Shown: one piece after another, positions 53,390 through 63,881 of the stretch
Position numbering within the stretch: the stretch's first letter is position 1
How the letters are laid out: the number at the start of each line of letters is the position of its first letter
Source of the DNA: Nonomuraea helvata
Lineage (GTDB): Bacteria > Actinomycetota > Actinomycetes > Streptosporangiales > Streptosporangiaceae
Length of the DNA: 64,000 nucleotides
Direction: 5' to 3'
Assembly (NCBI RefSeq): GCF_039535785.1
Contig: NZ_BAAAXV010000001.1
Coordinates: 930,001 to 994,000, forward strand
Translations under genes and position numbers: made by a program
The notes under the pieces: model-generated
Seen by the model: only the letters and a program-made list of their open reading frames with translations
Database searches by the model: none
What the model was told of the DNA's origin: nothing

Positions 53390-54174
53390 GCGCCCAGCCA
53401 CTCCTCCACCAGGTCCACGAACTCGCCGGGGCGCTCCTCGTGCAGCCGGTGGCTGGCGCCCTCCCAGCACACGACCTTGGACGCGGGGTCCTTGAGCAGA
53501 CCCGACTCCCAGCTCGCCTGTTCCTGGTCCGACCAGATCGACAGCACGGGGCAGCGCCTGCGCGCCAGGTAGTCGTCGCTGGCCGGGCGTACGCCGATGG
53601 CGTCGGGAGCCGTGAACATGGCCTCGAACGCCTGCGCCAGCACGTGCGGCGGCATGCCGTACAGCCTGCGCTTGTGCCAGCGCCTGATGACCGGGGGCGT
53701 GCCGGCGTTCGTGCACCACTTGTCGATCCGCTCGGCAGCGGCGTGGGGGTGCTCGCCGCGCAGGCCCGCGATCGTCTTCGGGAAGCGGGAGGCGACCCTG
53801 TCCGTCATGCCGTAGCCGGGATCGACGGCGACGAGGCCGCGCACGAGCTCGGGGTGCTCGACGGCGAGGATGGACACGACCTGGGCGCCCATCGAGTGCC
53901 CGACGGCGACCACCTGGGGGACGCCGAGGATGCCCAGGAGAACGCTCAGGTCCTCGGCCATCATGCGCGGGGTGTTGCCGTCATCCGGGACGGACGAGTA
54001 GCCGTGCCCGCGCAGGTCGACGGCGACCACCCGGTGGGCGGCGGCCAGCGCGTCGATGTGCCAGGACCACTGGTGGGAGTCGGCGCCCCACCCGTGGACG
54101 AGCAGCAACGGCGGCCCTTCCCCGTCATCGGTGTAGAAGAGCCGGATATCTCCACCCACGTCCGCGTACGGCAT
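53380..54174 (-). CDS. Alpha/beta hydrolase
   Basis: About 264 residues from ATG 54174, with GAGGGAG just upstream; an upstream frame to 54255 lacks domain sequence. LLLVHGWGADSHQW (oxyanion loop), the nucleophile in AVGHSMGAQVV, and the late GASHRLHEERP with the catalytic His. Probably cytoplasmic esterase-like; substrate unknown. Confidence 0.9.
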   Translation of the reverse strand: MPYADVGGDIRLFYTDDGEGPPLLLVHGWGADSHQWSWHIDALAAAHRVVAVDLRGHGYSSVPDDGNTPRMMAEDLSVLLGILGVPQVVAVGHSMGAQVVSILAVEHPELVRGLVAVDPGYGMTDRVASRFPKTIAGLRGEHPHAAAERIDKWCTNAGTPPVIRRWHKRRLYGMPPHVLAQAFEAMFTAPDAIGVRPASDDYLARRRCPVLSIWSDQEQASWESGLLKDPASKVVCWEGASHRLHEERPGEFVDLVEEWLGAQS

Positions 54175-54300
54175 CTCCCTCGCCCTCCTCCCTGAGCACT
54201 GAAGCACAGCCCGACCACTCCAATCAAGTGCTTGCTTGGTACGTCGTCGCGCCATACCCGCCCCGGCGCACTATCCTCAAATCATCAACACCGACGGGGG

Positions 54301-54906
54301 GTGACGAAGATCAGCGAGTTGGTTGTCGTCGTACTGGTGATCCTGATGTTCCTCCTGCTGCTGGGAGGCGCGGGCATCTATCTCCTGGTCAAGCTCGGCA
54401 GGAAGGCGGCGGTCAAGGCCAAGCAGGCCACGACGCGGCTCACCACGCAGGTCAACGCCATGGGCACGGGCGACGCCGCCGAGGTCGAGCGCCTCCGGCT
54501 CGACCTGCGCCGCGAGGTGTCCCTCACCCGCCAGGCCGTCGAGCACGCCCAACGCCAGGGCTGGGGCCTCGGCGACCTGCCCCGCCTCATGGCCGACCTG
54601 TCGGCGCAGGCGGACGTCCACGACGGCCAGCTCGGCATGTACGCCCAGCAGCGCCGCATGTCGCCGTACGTCGACCACGCCACGCTCGGCCGGCTCAGGG
54701 AGCACCAGGCCAAGCTGACGGCCATGTGCGCCCGCATCCGCGCCGACCTCCTGGGCGACCAGGTCCGGCACACGGCCACGGGCATCGCCGACCTCAGCTC
54801 ACGCACCGATCTGGAGATCGAGGCCCGCCGGCACGCCCCTGACCCGCTGGACCAGATCGACGAGCTCTACCGCCGCTCGATGGAGGAACGCAAAGACTCC
54901 CCTTGA
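54301..54906 (+). CDS. Single-helix membrane protein with cytoplasmic coiled coil
   Basis: About 201 residues from GTG 54301. One helix (LVVVVLVILMFLLLLGGAGIYLLV) is followed by Lys-rich RKAAVKAKQATTRLTTQ and a long charged helical region with no recognised domain. I do not recognise the family. A conserved-looking actinobacterial membrane protein; function unknown. Confidence 0.75.
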   Translation: MTKISELVVVVLVILMFLLLLGGAGIYLLVKLGRKAAVKAKQATTRLTTQVNAMGTGDAAEVERLRLDLRREVSLTRQAVEHAQRQGWGLGDLPRLMADLSAQADVHDGQLGMYAQQRRMSPYVDHATLGRLREHQAKLTAMCARIRADLLGDQVRHTATGIADLSSRTDLEIEARRHAPDPLDQIDELYRRSMEERKDSP

Positions 54907-54964
54907 AGACTACAGAACGTGGCACAATGGATGCGCCGCGTAAGATCACTGAGGAGGCAGCTCG

Positions 54965-55549
54965 ATGACCACGGCCTTTCCTGAGTGGTTCTACCCCGGC
55001 CCACCCGGCGGCTGGACCGCCGACATGCTCGATCACCTTCCCCCCGACGCGCCCCGGCACGTCGAACTGATCGATGGGTCGCTCATCATGATGTCGCCGC
55101 AGACCGCCTTCCATATGTATGCGGTTCGCCTGTTCGAGAATCAACTCAATCCTCCGGAGGATCTCGCAGTCGTTCGCGAGATGACGGTGACTCTCGGACT
55201 GCGCCAGCGGCCCGAACCGGATGTCCTCCTGGTCAGAAGGTCTGCGATCGGCGATGAGACAACCTCCTATAAACCGGAGGACGTGCATCTGGTGGTCGAA
55301 GTGACATCAGCCGAGTCGCTGGAGAGAGACCGGACCACCAAACCAATCAAATACTCGAATGCCGGCATCAGGTACTTCTGGCGCGTGGAAAAGGAAGGCG
55401 GCCTGCCAGTGGTGTACACATTCGAGCTCGAGCCGGCAGTCAAGGCCTACGTTCCCACTGGCATCCATCACAAGCGGCTTCGGACCGACATCGGGTTCGA
55501 GGTGGACATCGACCTCTATCTGGAATGGCCGCCTCGCAGCGGTCAGTAA
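54965..55549 (+). CDS. Uma2-family (DUF820) putative endonuclease
   Basis: About 194 residues. PD-(D/E)XK fold: VELIDGSLIMMSP, RPEPDVLLVRRS (Asp), LVVEVTSAESLERDRTTK (Glu and Lys), followed by YSNAGIRYFWRVE. Strong AGGAGG ribosome site. The biological role of the family is not settled. Codon third positions are noticeably less GC-rich than in neighbours, suggesting acquisition. The 3' end overlaps the next gene, on the other strand, by seven bases. Confidence 0.9.
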   Translation: MTTAFPEWFYPGPPGGWTADMLDHLPPDAPRHVELIDGSLIMMSPQTAFHMYAVRLFENQLNPPEDLAVVREMTVTLGLRQRPEPDVLLVRRSAIGDETTSYKPEDVHLVVEVTSAESLERDRTTKPIKYSNAGIRYFWRVEKEGGLPVVYTFELEPAVKAYVPTGIHHKRLRTDIGFEVDIDLYLEWPPRSGQ

Positions 55550-56109
55550 TCTCCCCACTCGCTGTAGATGAGCGCGGCGAGCTCCGCCTCCGTGGCGCCG
55601 CTGTTGGCCAGGGCCTTGGTGGCCTGGGCCTGGGCTATGGTGGGGAGGCGGCCCTCGAGGAGGATGGGCAGCGACAGCCGCCGCAGCAGCACCTCGGACT
55701 CCGAGATCCCTTTCCCGTACGGCCTGCGCGTCACGGCCACGTTCACCCGCAGCGCGTGCTCGTTGCCCGGCGGAACGGCGGGGCGGTCGATCTCGATGGC
55801 GGAGTAGCGGAAGCCGTTCGCCAGATCGCAGGGGACGCACCCGGCCGGGCCCCGGCTGAGCCGGCCGCCGCATTCGGGGCAGGTCAGCCGGTCGTAGGCG
55901 GCGTCCACCACGCGCCACGGGTGCTTGTCGGGCTCGTCGGCGACCATCTCGGCGATGACGCGCTCGTCGGCCGGCCGGGACGTGCCGAACTCACGCTCCA
56001 GGAACTCCCGCCAGCCCTCCTCGACGATCTCGTCCACCAGTCCCGCGCACCGCGCGCATCCATGGGCGCCGGCGGGCTCCCAGTGGTCGCATTCAGGGCA
56101 ACGTCGCAT
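55543..56109 (-). CDS. Zinc-ribbon protein of unknown function
   Basis: About 188 residues starting MRRCPECDHWEPAG. Two treble-clef or ribbon pairs are visible: CPEC...CARC (residues 4-25 or so) and CPECGG...CVPC (about 78-93). Between them is a helical DEIVEEGWREFLEREFG. The C-terminal half (LRVNVAVTRRPYGKGISES, LPTIAQAQATKALANSGAT) has no known match. I do not recognise the family. Confidence 0.75.
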   Translation of the reverse strand: MRRCPECDHWEPAGAHGCARCAGLVDEIVEEGWREFLEREFGTSRPADERVIAEMVADEPDKHPWRVVDAAYDRLTCPECGGRLSRGPAGCVPCDLANGFRYSAIEIDRPAVPPGNEHALRVNVAVTRRPYGKGISESEVLLRRLSLPILLEGRLPTIAQAQATKALANSGATEAELAALIYSEWGDY

Positions 56110-56248
56110 GTCCCGCACCGTACAAGCCAGGCCGGGGCCGCCGCACCGCATTTACGCCGGGCCATAAATGGGTTGCGGGCCCTCGCGCGGCCCCGGCATA
56201 CTCAGGCGCGTTGATCGCTGAGCCTTGGCGCGAAGGGAGGATGAGACC

Positions 56249-56320
56249 GTGATGACGACTGTTCGCGTGCCGTTTTCCGCGTCCCCATTCCCTCCCACCG
56301 GGCGTCCGCCACTGATCTGA
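56249..56320 (+). CDS. Leader peptide ORF upstream of the RIO kinase
   Basis: GTG 56249 (or ATG 56252) lies eight bases after a GGGAGG site, the strongest ribosome site in the gap. It encodes 22-23 residues starting MTTVRVPFSA and ending FPPTGRPPLI. The last third of the ORF overlaps the left arm of the hairpin described in the next entry. Short, proline-containing and hairpin-linked, it looks like a regulatory leader. Confidence 0.5.
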   Translation: MMTTVRVPFSASPFPPTGRPPLI

Positions 56321-56360
56321 TCGGCGCACCGGTGGGCTCACACCTGGAGCAATCCCACCG
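56294..56360 (+). promoter_or_regulatory. Competing hairpins controlling the RIO kinase start (candidate attenuator)
   Basis: Three short arms: CCCACCGG at 56294-56301 (inside the leader ORF), CCGGTGGG at 56329-56336, and CCCACCG at 56354-56360 (touching the kinase GTG). The middle arm can pair with either side. Pairing with the right arm would enclose the kinase ribosome site GGAGC in the loop and cover its start codon; pairing with the left arm would free it. A ribosome on the leader would block the left arm. Confidence 0.5.
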
Positions 56361-57235
56361 TGCCGAAGCACTCGCAACACCGCACCCGTGGCAAGAACGC
56401 CCTCGACGCCGACGACATCGAGTGGCTGGAGAACACCCCCGAGACCGACGACGGGCCGCCCGAGGGTGACCGCTGGTCCACCTGGGACCAGAGCACACCG
56501 ACGGAGAAGGGGCCCAGGCCGTACCCCGGCTGGCTGGTCACCGAGCTGGCCGCCGTCGACACCGAGTACGGCGTGCTCAAGACCGGCAAGGAAGCCGACG
56601 TCCACCTGATCTCCCGGGGCGTGCCCGGCACGGACCGGGTCTGCCTGCTGGCCGCCAAGCGCTACCGTTCTTCCGACCACCGGCTCTTCCACCGCGACTC
56701 CGGCTACCTGGAGGGCCGCAGGACCCGCGAGAGCCGCATGAACCGCGCCATGGCCAACCGCACGGCGTTCGGCAAGCAGGTGATCGCCGCCCAGTGGGCG
56801 GTGGCCGAGTTCTCGGCCCTGTGCCGGCTGTGGGAGCTGGGGGTTCCCGTGCCGTACCCGGTGCAGATCGTCGAGACCGAGATCCTGCAGGAGTTCATCG
56901 GGACGGACGACGGGTACGCGGCGCCGCGGCTGGCCCAGGTGTCCGAGGGCCTGGACGATCTATGGGAGCAGCTCGTGGCGGCCATGGTCACGCTGGCCAG
57001 GGAGGGGCTGGCCCATGGCGACCTGTCGCCGTACAACCTGCTGGTCCATGACGGGAGGCTGGTGATCATCGACCTGCCGCAGATCGTGGACGTGATCGCG
57101 CACCCGACCGGCCCGTCCTTCCTCGATCGGGATGCGAACAACGTCGCCACCTGGTTCGCCGCCAAGGGCGTCCCGACCGCGGACCCGGACTCCCTCGCCG
57201 CCCTCCTCCGCAAGGAGGCCGGGCTGACCCCGTGA
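56360..57235 (+). CDS. RIO1-like serine/threonine kinase
   Basis: About 291 residues from GTG 56360. RIO-type kinase: KTGKEADVHLISRG (nucleotide loop), LAAKRYR (Lys), the catalytic loop GLAHGDLSPYNLLVH and the metal Asp in LVIIDLPQIVD. Disordered acidic N terminus of 50 residues. In archaea and eukaryotes RIO1 matures small ribosomal subunits; the role of bacterial homologues is unclear. Preceded by a leader peptide and switchable hairpins. Confidence 0.93.
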   Translation: MPKHSQHRTRGKNALDADDIEWLENTPETDDGPPEGDRWSTWDQSTPTEKGPRPYPGWLVTELAAVDTEYGVLKTGKEADVHLISRGVPGTDRVCLLAAKRYRSSDHRLFHRDSGYLEGRRTRESRMNRAMANRTAFGKQVIAAQWAVAEFSALCRLWELGVPVPYPVQIVETEILQEFIGTDDGYAAPRLAQVSEGLDDLWEQLVAAMVTLAREGLAHGDLSPYNLLVHDGRLVIIDLPQIVDVIAHPTGPSFLDRDANNVATWFAAKGVPTADPDSLAALLRKEAGLTP

Positions 57236-57343
57236 TCGCGCCGCGCGACGGCCTTGCCCGGTCGCGGAATTCGGCGAGCAGTCATCCACTCTCCGCCCGA
57301 CGTCGAAGAGATGATGGAAACCGCCGATCGACAGGGGACTCAC

Positions 57344-57454
57344 ATGCGTGCTGCCATCAGGTTCGTCGTCATGCTCGCCGTGGCGCTGGCCGCCGCCGCG
57401 GCCATGCAGGCCGCGGCCTCCGCCGCCACAGCCATCGAGTACGGGCTCCTCTAG
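57344..57454 (+). CDS. Small hydrophobic or secreted peptide ending TAIEYGLL
   Basis: A 36-codon frame with AGGGGA upstream. MRAAIRFVVMLAVALAAAA looks like a signal peptide or short helix with a possible A-x-A site; the end is ATAIEYGLL. That end matches the processing-site motif of Flp-type pilins (TAIEYGL), but the hydrophobic stretch that should follow is missing. Could be real, a degenerate pilin or chance. The surrounding 57236-57343 and 57455-57629 show nothing else. Confidence 0.35.
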   Translation: MRAAIRFVVMLAVALAAAAAMQAAASAATAIEYGLL

Positions 57455-57629
57455 ACCTCTTCAGGCCTGGTCGCGGGACCGGGATCGCCTCGGGGAGTCC
57501 GGGCTGCCACGGCCGGGGAGCACGGCTGAAGAACGGACGTCGGAGGAGGTGGGACGGCAAGCTCACGGCTCCTCGGGGTAGGGTCCGCTGTCTTGAAGTG
57601 CTCAAGCGAGTCGATGTGGAGGAGACCCC

Positions 57630-58391
57630 ATGCACGATGCCATCGTTCACCCCAACGGCGCCCGCATACGCTGGGTCGAGCTGCCAGGGGCCGATCCGGC
57701 GCGGGTCTACGTTCACGGGCTCGGCGCCACCTCGGCCCCCTACTACGCGGAGGTCGCCACCCACCCGCTCCTCCCCCGGAAGCGTTCCCTCCTGATCGAC
57801 CTGCTCGGCTTCGGCATCAGTGACCGGCCGGGCGACTTCCCCTACACCCTCGAGGCCCACTCCGACACCCTGGCCGAGGCGTTGCGCAAGGCCGGGGTCG
57901 CCGGATCGTCGATGATCGCCCACAGCATGGGCGGCGCGGTGGCGATCGTCCTGGCCGCACGCCATCCGGAGCTGGTCGCGAACCTGGTCCTCGTGGACGC
58001 CAACCTCGACCCGTATCCGCCCTCCGTCGTCCAGCCGGGCAGCAGCGGGATCGCGAGCTACACCGAGGAGGAGTTCGTGTCGCAGGGGTGGAAGGAGGTA
58101 CGCGACCGCGTGGGCCCCCACTGGTGGTCGACGATGCGGCTCGCGGACCTGCGCGGACTCCACCGCACGGCGGTCAGCCTGGCCGCCGGCACCACGCCCA
58201 CCATGCGCGAAATCCTCAAGACGCTCCCCATCCCCCGCGCCTTCCTCCATCCGGAGAGCGACCCGCCCAGGGACGCCGAGGGCCTGCGGGCGAGCGGCGT
58301 CCAGGTCGCCGCGATCCCGGAGTCGGGGCACAACATCATGCTCGACAACCCCGAAGCCTTCGTCCGCACCCTGGCCACCCTCCTTCCCTAG
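57630..58391 (+). CDS. Alpha/beta hydrolase
   Basis: About 253 residues. VYVHGLGATSAPYY (oxyanion), the nucleophile in IAHSMGGAVAIV, NLVLVDANLDPYPP and the catalytic His in PESGHNIMLDNPEAF. AGGAGACC ribosome site upstream. Likely esterase or lipase-like; substrate unknown. Stands alone. Confidence 0.9.
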   Translation: MHDAIVHPNGARIRWVELPGADPARVYVHGLGATSAPYYAEVATHPLLPRKRSLLIDLLGFGISDRPGDFPYTLEAHSDTLAEALRKAGVAGSSMIAHSMGGAVAIVLAARHPELVANLVLVDANLDPYPPSVVQPGSSGIASYTEEEFVSQGWKEVRDRVGPHWWSTMRLADLRGLHRTAVSLAAGTTPTMREILKTLPIPRAFLHPESDPPRDAEGLRASGVQVAAIPESGHNIMLDNPEAFVRTLATLLP

Positions 58392-58420
58392 CCGAGGCCG
58401 GTCGTCCCGCGGCCCGCGTG

Positions 58421-58463
58421 TTGCCACGCGAATGCCGCGAGGGATATTCTAAAATTCCTTAGA
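58421..58463 (+). promoter_or_regulatory. Promoter and ArsR-type operator of the cupin operon
   Basis: TTGCCA (58421-58426) and TATTCT (58445-58450), 18 bases apart, form a plausible promoter. TCTAA-AATTCC-TTAGA (58448-58463) is an inverted repeat overlapping the -10 box and start point, a good place for repression by the ArsR-rhodanese protein encoded downstream. Confidence 0.55.
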
Positions 58464-58480
58464 GTTTAAGAGGAGATGGC

Positions 58481-58972
58481 ATGTCCTACCCCGAGCCTCG
58501 TTACCTGGGAGAGTCCGGCGAACACAGCGGCGTCCTGCGCACGGTCGACACCCCGCCCGACCTGTCGATGGCCAGCGGCACGCAGGTGCACTACCTCGGC
58601 ACGGGCGGCTCGACGAACGGCGCGTTCGGCCTGTACCGATGGGAGATGGGCCCGCGCCCGGGCGGCCCTGGCGCGCACTTCCACCGCACGATGACCGAAT
58701 CGTTCTACGTGCTGTCCGGCACCATCCGGCTCTACAACGGCGAGAAGTGGACCGACGCCAGGCCCGGCGACTTCCTGTACGTGCCCGAGGGCGGCGTGCA
58801 CGCCTTCCGCAACGAATCGGGCGAACCCGCCTCGATGCTGATCCTCTTTACCCCCGGCGCGCCCCGCGAGGCGTACTTCGAGGAGCTCGCCGACATCGCC
58901 GGCACCGGCCGCGAGCTCACCCCCGAGGAGTGGACGGAGCTGTATCTGCGCCACGACCAGTACATGGTCTGA
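58481..58972 (+). CDS. Cupin-domain protein
   Basis: About 163 residues. Cupin motif 1 GPGAHFHRTMTESFYVLSG (His-x-His, Glu) and motif 2 GDFLYVPEGGVHAFRNES (His) give a complete metal site. Similar to quercetinase-like dioxygenases and sensory cupins. AGGAG ribosome site. Coupled by TGATG to the ArsR-rhodanese gene, which probably controls it. Confidence 0.9.
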   Translation: MSYPEPRYLGESGEHSGVLRTVDTPPDLSMASGTQVHYLGTGGSTNGAFGLYRWEMGPRPGGPGAHFHRTMTESFYVLSGTIRLYNGEKWTDARPGDFLYVPEGGVHAFRNESGEPASMLILFTPGAPREAYFEELADIAGTGRELTPEEWTELYLRHDQYMV

Positions 58973-59619
58973 TGTCCGAGTTCCCGGAGGAGCCGATCTA
59001 CCAGCAGCTGGCCCGTGTCGGCAAGGCCCTGGCCAGCCCGGTGCGGTTGCGCCTGCTGGACGTGCTCGACCAGCGTGAGAGCACGGTCGAGGAACTGGCC
59101 CACGCGGCGGGAGTCGCGCTCAAGAACACGTCGGCCCAGCTCCAGCACCTGCGTGCCGCCCGCCTGGTGACCAGCAGGAAAGAGGGCACCAGGGTCTACT
59201 ACCGGCTGGCGGACGAGCGGGTGTCGCGCTTCCTGGGAGAACTGCAGGAGTTCGCGGACGAGCGGCTGGCCGATCTGCGCGAGACCGTACGGGCGCGACT
59301 CGGCTCTCTGGATGGCGTGACCGCAGACGAGCTGGCCTCCCGTCTGACCGATCCCGGCACGGTGGTCGTGGACGTGCGCCCCGCCACCGACTACGCGGCG
59401 GGGCACCTGCCAGGGGCGATCTCACTGCCCCTGGCAGAGCTGCGCGAACGCCTGGACGAGCTGCCAGGACAGGCGCGGATCGTGGCGTACTGCGGCGGGC
59501 CGTACTGCGCGGTGTCCTCAGAGGCCGTACGCATCCTGAGCGAACACGGCTACGACGCCGGCACCCTCGATGGCGGCTATCTCGGCTGGCGACGCCGCGA
59601 AAGACCACTGGAACGGTGA
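58972..59619 (+). CDS. ArsR-family regulator fused to a rhodanese domain
   Basis: About 215 residues. Residues about 5-95 are an ArsR winged helix (GKALASPVRLRLLDVLDQRE, HAAGVALKNTSAQLQHLRAA). Residues about 115-210 are a rhodanese domain (VVVDVRPATDYAAGHLPGAI) with the active-site Cys in VAYCGGPYCAVSSEAV. Such fusions sense sulfur species or thiols by persulfide formation. The ATG is in the cupin stop (TGATG). Likely autorepressor through the repeat at 58448-58463. Confidence 0.94.
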   Translation: MSEFPEEPIYQQLARVGKALASPVRLRLLDVLDQRESTVEELAHAAGVALKNTSAQLQHLRAARLVTSRKEGTRVYYRLADERVSRFLGELQEFADERLADLRETVRARLGSLDGVTADELASRLTDPGTVVVDVRPATDYAAGHLPGAISLPLAELRERLDELPGQARIVAYCGGPYCAVSSEAVRILSEHGYDAGTLDGGYLGWRRRERPLER

Positions 59620-59671
59620 GCCGCCACCTGCTTGAGACCCTCTGCTGACCTTCGGCGTCACGCGCCCGGCG

Positions 59672-61780
<2,109 letters not shown>

Positions 61781-61839
61781 GTTGCCACTGTAGGCCGCCC
61801 CACCGACAGAAACGTCACCCGCAGGGGAAGGGGTAAAGG

Positions 61840-62073
61840 TCAGGCCGAGCGCTCGCCTATGCGCGGGAACGGGGTGGTGGAGAAGACGACCTCCACCGGC
61901 ACCTCGAAGTACTCCGCTATCCGCAGCGCCAGGTGGAGGCTCGGGCTGTATTCGCCGCGCTCCAGGTAGCCGACGGTCTGGTAGTGCACGCCCAGAGCGT
62001 CGGAGAGCTGCCTGCGGGTGACGCCGCGTTCGGCGCGCAGCAGCGCGATGCGGTTGTAGACGGTCTCACTCAT
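61840..62073 (-). CDS. Small XRE-family regulator
   Basis: About 77 residues from ATG 62073 (an upstream in-frame ATG at 62103 is less likely). A single helix-turn-helix: [40 protein letters not shown]. Small, autonomous DNA-binding protein. It is divergent from the SPFH-domain gene, with a palindromic TAGTAG site between them. Confidence 0.93.
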   Translation of the reverse strand: MSETVYNRIALLRAERGVTRRQLSDALGVHYQTVGYLERGEYSPSLHLALRIAEYFEVPVEVVFSTTPFPRIGERSA

Positions 62074-62147
62074 CGACGCACATCTTCTCAGCTGACGCAG
62101 CATCTCCCGCTGACGGCGTGCCGCTTTGCGCTCATCGCCTCTTCAGA

Positions 62148-62181
62148 TAGTAGGACTACTACACCAATAGCATACCTACTA
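62148..62181. promoter_or_regulatory. Candidate XRE operator
   Basis: TAGTAG-GA-CTACTA (62148-62161), a perfect inverted repeat, followed by a further CCTACTA (62175-62181) that could pair as a second half-site. AT-rich compared with the genome and placed between divergent genes. Confidence 0.6.
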
Positions 62182-62275
62182 CGAGAAGCAGAAGACATAT
62201 GACATCCCGTTGCAAGCGAACAGTAAGTCACACCCGATACGGTCGGATTCGCCTGTAGTGGAAAAGGAAGGTTCG

Positions 62276-63880
62276 ATGTCACGACCCAGAGAGGCACTGA
62301 TCCAGGCAGGGCAGGGCATGGCCCAAGCGGTTGCCCAAGGGGGTGACGTACGGCAGGCGATGGGGCAGGCAGTGGGCCAGTTCGTCGACCAGGCCGGGCA
62401 GCTGGCCGGCCAGGCCCGGGGCTTCGCGCTGAACCCGCACGACTTCGCCGCGGCCCGTGACGGCGGCGTGTCCGTCGGCACCGTCATCGAGGCCAGAACG
62501 GCGTCGCTGAACGAGGCCGGCGAGATCGTCAACCGCAGCTTCACCGAGAACGGCATGCACGTCATCTCACCCGTGGTGATCCCCAAGGGCACCACCGCGA
62601 AGGTGATCGTGCCGCTGGGCATCCTGGTGGTGCTCGGCCTGATCGGCGCGCTCGGCAACGTCATCCCCAACACCGATCTCATCTTCGGGCCGCACTACTG
62701 GGTGGTGCTGGTCCTGGCGGCCGCGTTCCTGTGGTGGCGGCGCAGCGTGGTGATGGTGCCCGAGGGCTGCAAGGCGCTGATCACCAAGTTCGGCAAGCTG
62801 GTGCACATCGCGGACCCGGGCCGGGTGACGCTGTTCAACCCGTGGAAGCGGGTCAGCTACATCGTCAACACCACCCGCGAGTACCCGTTCAACGCCCCGA
62901 TCAGCGAGGCCCCGACCCAGCAGGGCGTCAAGGCGAGCGTGGACCTGTTCCTGCAGTTCAGGATCGAGAACCCGGCGGAGTTCATCTTCGTGCTCGGCTC
63001 GGTCAGCGGCTTCCAGTCCAAGCTCCAGAACGCCATCAGCGAGGTCACCCGCTCCCTCATCTACGCCCAGCGGGCCGAGGAGATCTACGACCTGGTCGGC
63101 GAGAGCACGGTCGGCATGCTGGACAGCCTCAACCAGCAGTTCCTGCCCGCCGTACGGCTCACCGACGTGAACATCACGCACGCCGAGCCGTCCAGCCAGG
63201 AGTACCGGATGGACCTGGCCGCCCCCGAGATGGTCCGCGTCGCCAAGGAGGCCTACACCTACGAGTACGAGCTCCAGCTGCGCAAGGAGCAGAACGAGGG
63301 CGACCTGGTCAAGGAGCTGGCCGGGCTGCAGGAGACGCTGAGCGCCATCCAGGCGGAGATCGCCGGCTACCAGGCCCGCATGGACACCGCGCTCGAACGC
63401 GCCAGCCACCAGGCCACCGCACAGGCCAGGCAGCGCCTGGTCGAGGCCGAGTCCACGGCCAACGCCAACGCCGCGCTCCTGGAGGCGCAGGCGCTGGACA
63501 TCCGGGCGCTGTCGGCCGCCGAGGCGCCCGAGATCCTCGACTACCGCTTCCAGCAGGACCTGCTGAACAAGCTGGAGTCGGTCGCCACCAGGCTGCCGCA
63601 GGTGGTGCAGGTGGGCGAGCAGACCGACATCGACTTCCTGGCCCTGGCACAGCAGCTCGTGGGCGGCAAGGGCGCCGCGCTGTTCTCCGCCGACGACATG
63701 GCCGCGATCCGCGCCAGGCTCGACGACATCGGCGAGCGGGTACGCGGCCGCGAGCACGAGATCGCCGCCCTGCTCAAGAAGGCCGCCGCCGACGTGAGCG
63801 AGCCCCAGGCCCCGCCGGAGCCGGACGCGGAGCTGGAGCGGACCGTCGAACGCCTGCTGCCCGGGAAGGGGGAGATCTGA
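62276..63880 (+). CDS. SPFH (band 7/flotillin-like) membrane protein
   Basis: About 534 residues from ATG 62276 (AAAAGGAAGG upstream). Gln/Ala-rich N terminus, two helices (VIVPLGILVVLGLIGALGNVI and HYWVVLVLAAAFLWW), then the SPFH domain (VVMVPEGCKALITKFGKLV, QQGVKASVDLFLQFRIENPA). A long coiled coil follows (QETLSAIQAEIAGYQARMD, ARQRLVEAESTANANAALLEA). Such proteins oligomerise into cages at the membrane and organise microdomains. Its partner starts at 63882. Confidence 0.9.
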   Translation: MSRPREALIQAGQGMAQAVAQGGDVRQAMGQAVGQFVDQAGQLAGQARGFALNPHDFAAARDGGVSVGTVIEARTASLNEAGEIVNRSFTENGMHVISPVVIPKGTTAKVIVPLGILVVLGLIGALGNVIPNTDLIFGPHYWVVLVLAAAFLWWRRSVVMVPEGCKALITKFGKLVHIADPGRVTLFNPWKRVSYIVNTTREYPFNAPISEAPTQQGVKASVDLFLQFRIENPAEFIFVLGSVSGFQSKLQNAISEVTRSLIYAQRAEEIYDLVGESTVGMLDSLNQQFLPAVRLTDVNITHAEPSSQEYRMDLAAPEMVRVAKEAYTYEYELQLRKEQNEGDLVKELAGLQETLSAIQAEIAGYQARMDTALERASHQATAQARQRLVEAESTANANAALLEAQALDIRALSAAEAPEILDYRFQQDLLNKLESVATRLPQVVQVGEQTDIDFLALAQQLVGGKGAALFSADDMAAIRARLDDIGERVRGREHEIAALLKKAAADVSEPQAPPEPDAELERTVERLLPGKGEI

Positions 63881-63881
63881 C

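Noticed and set aside
56241..56253. ATG at 56241 directly after the GGGAGG site as leader start
   Set aside because: It gives only three codons before TGA and leaves no spacing from the ribosome site.
61781..61840. Search for an SOS box upstream of uvrB
   Set aside because: No GAAC-type inverted repeat was found in the short upstream stretch.
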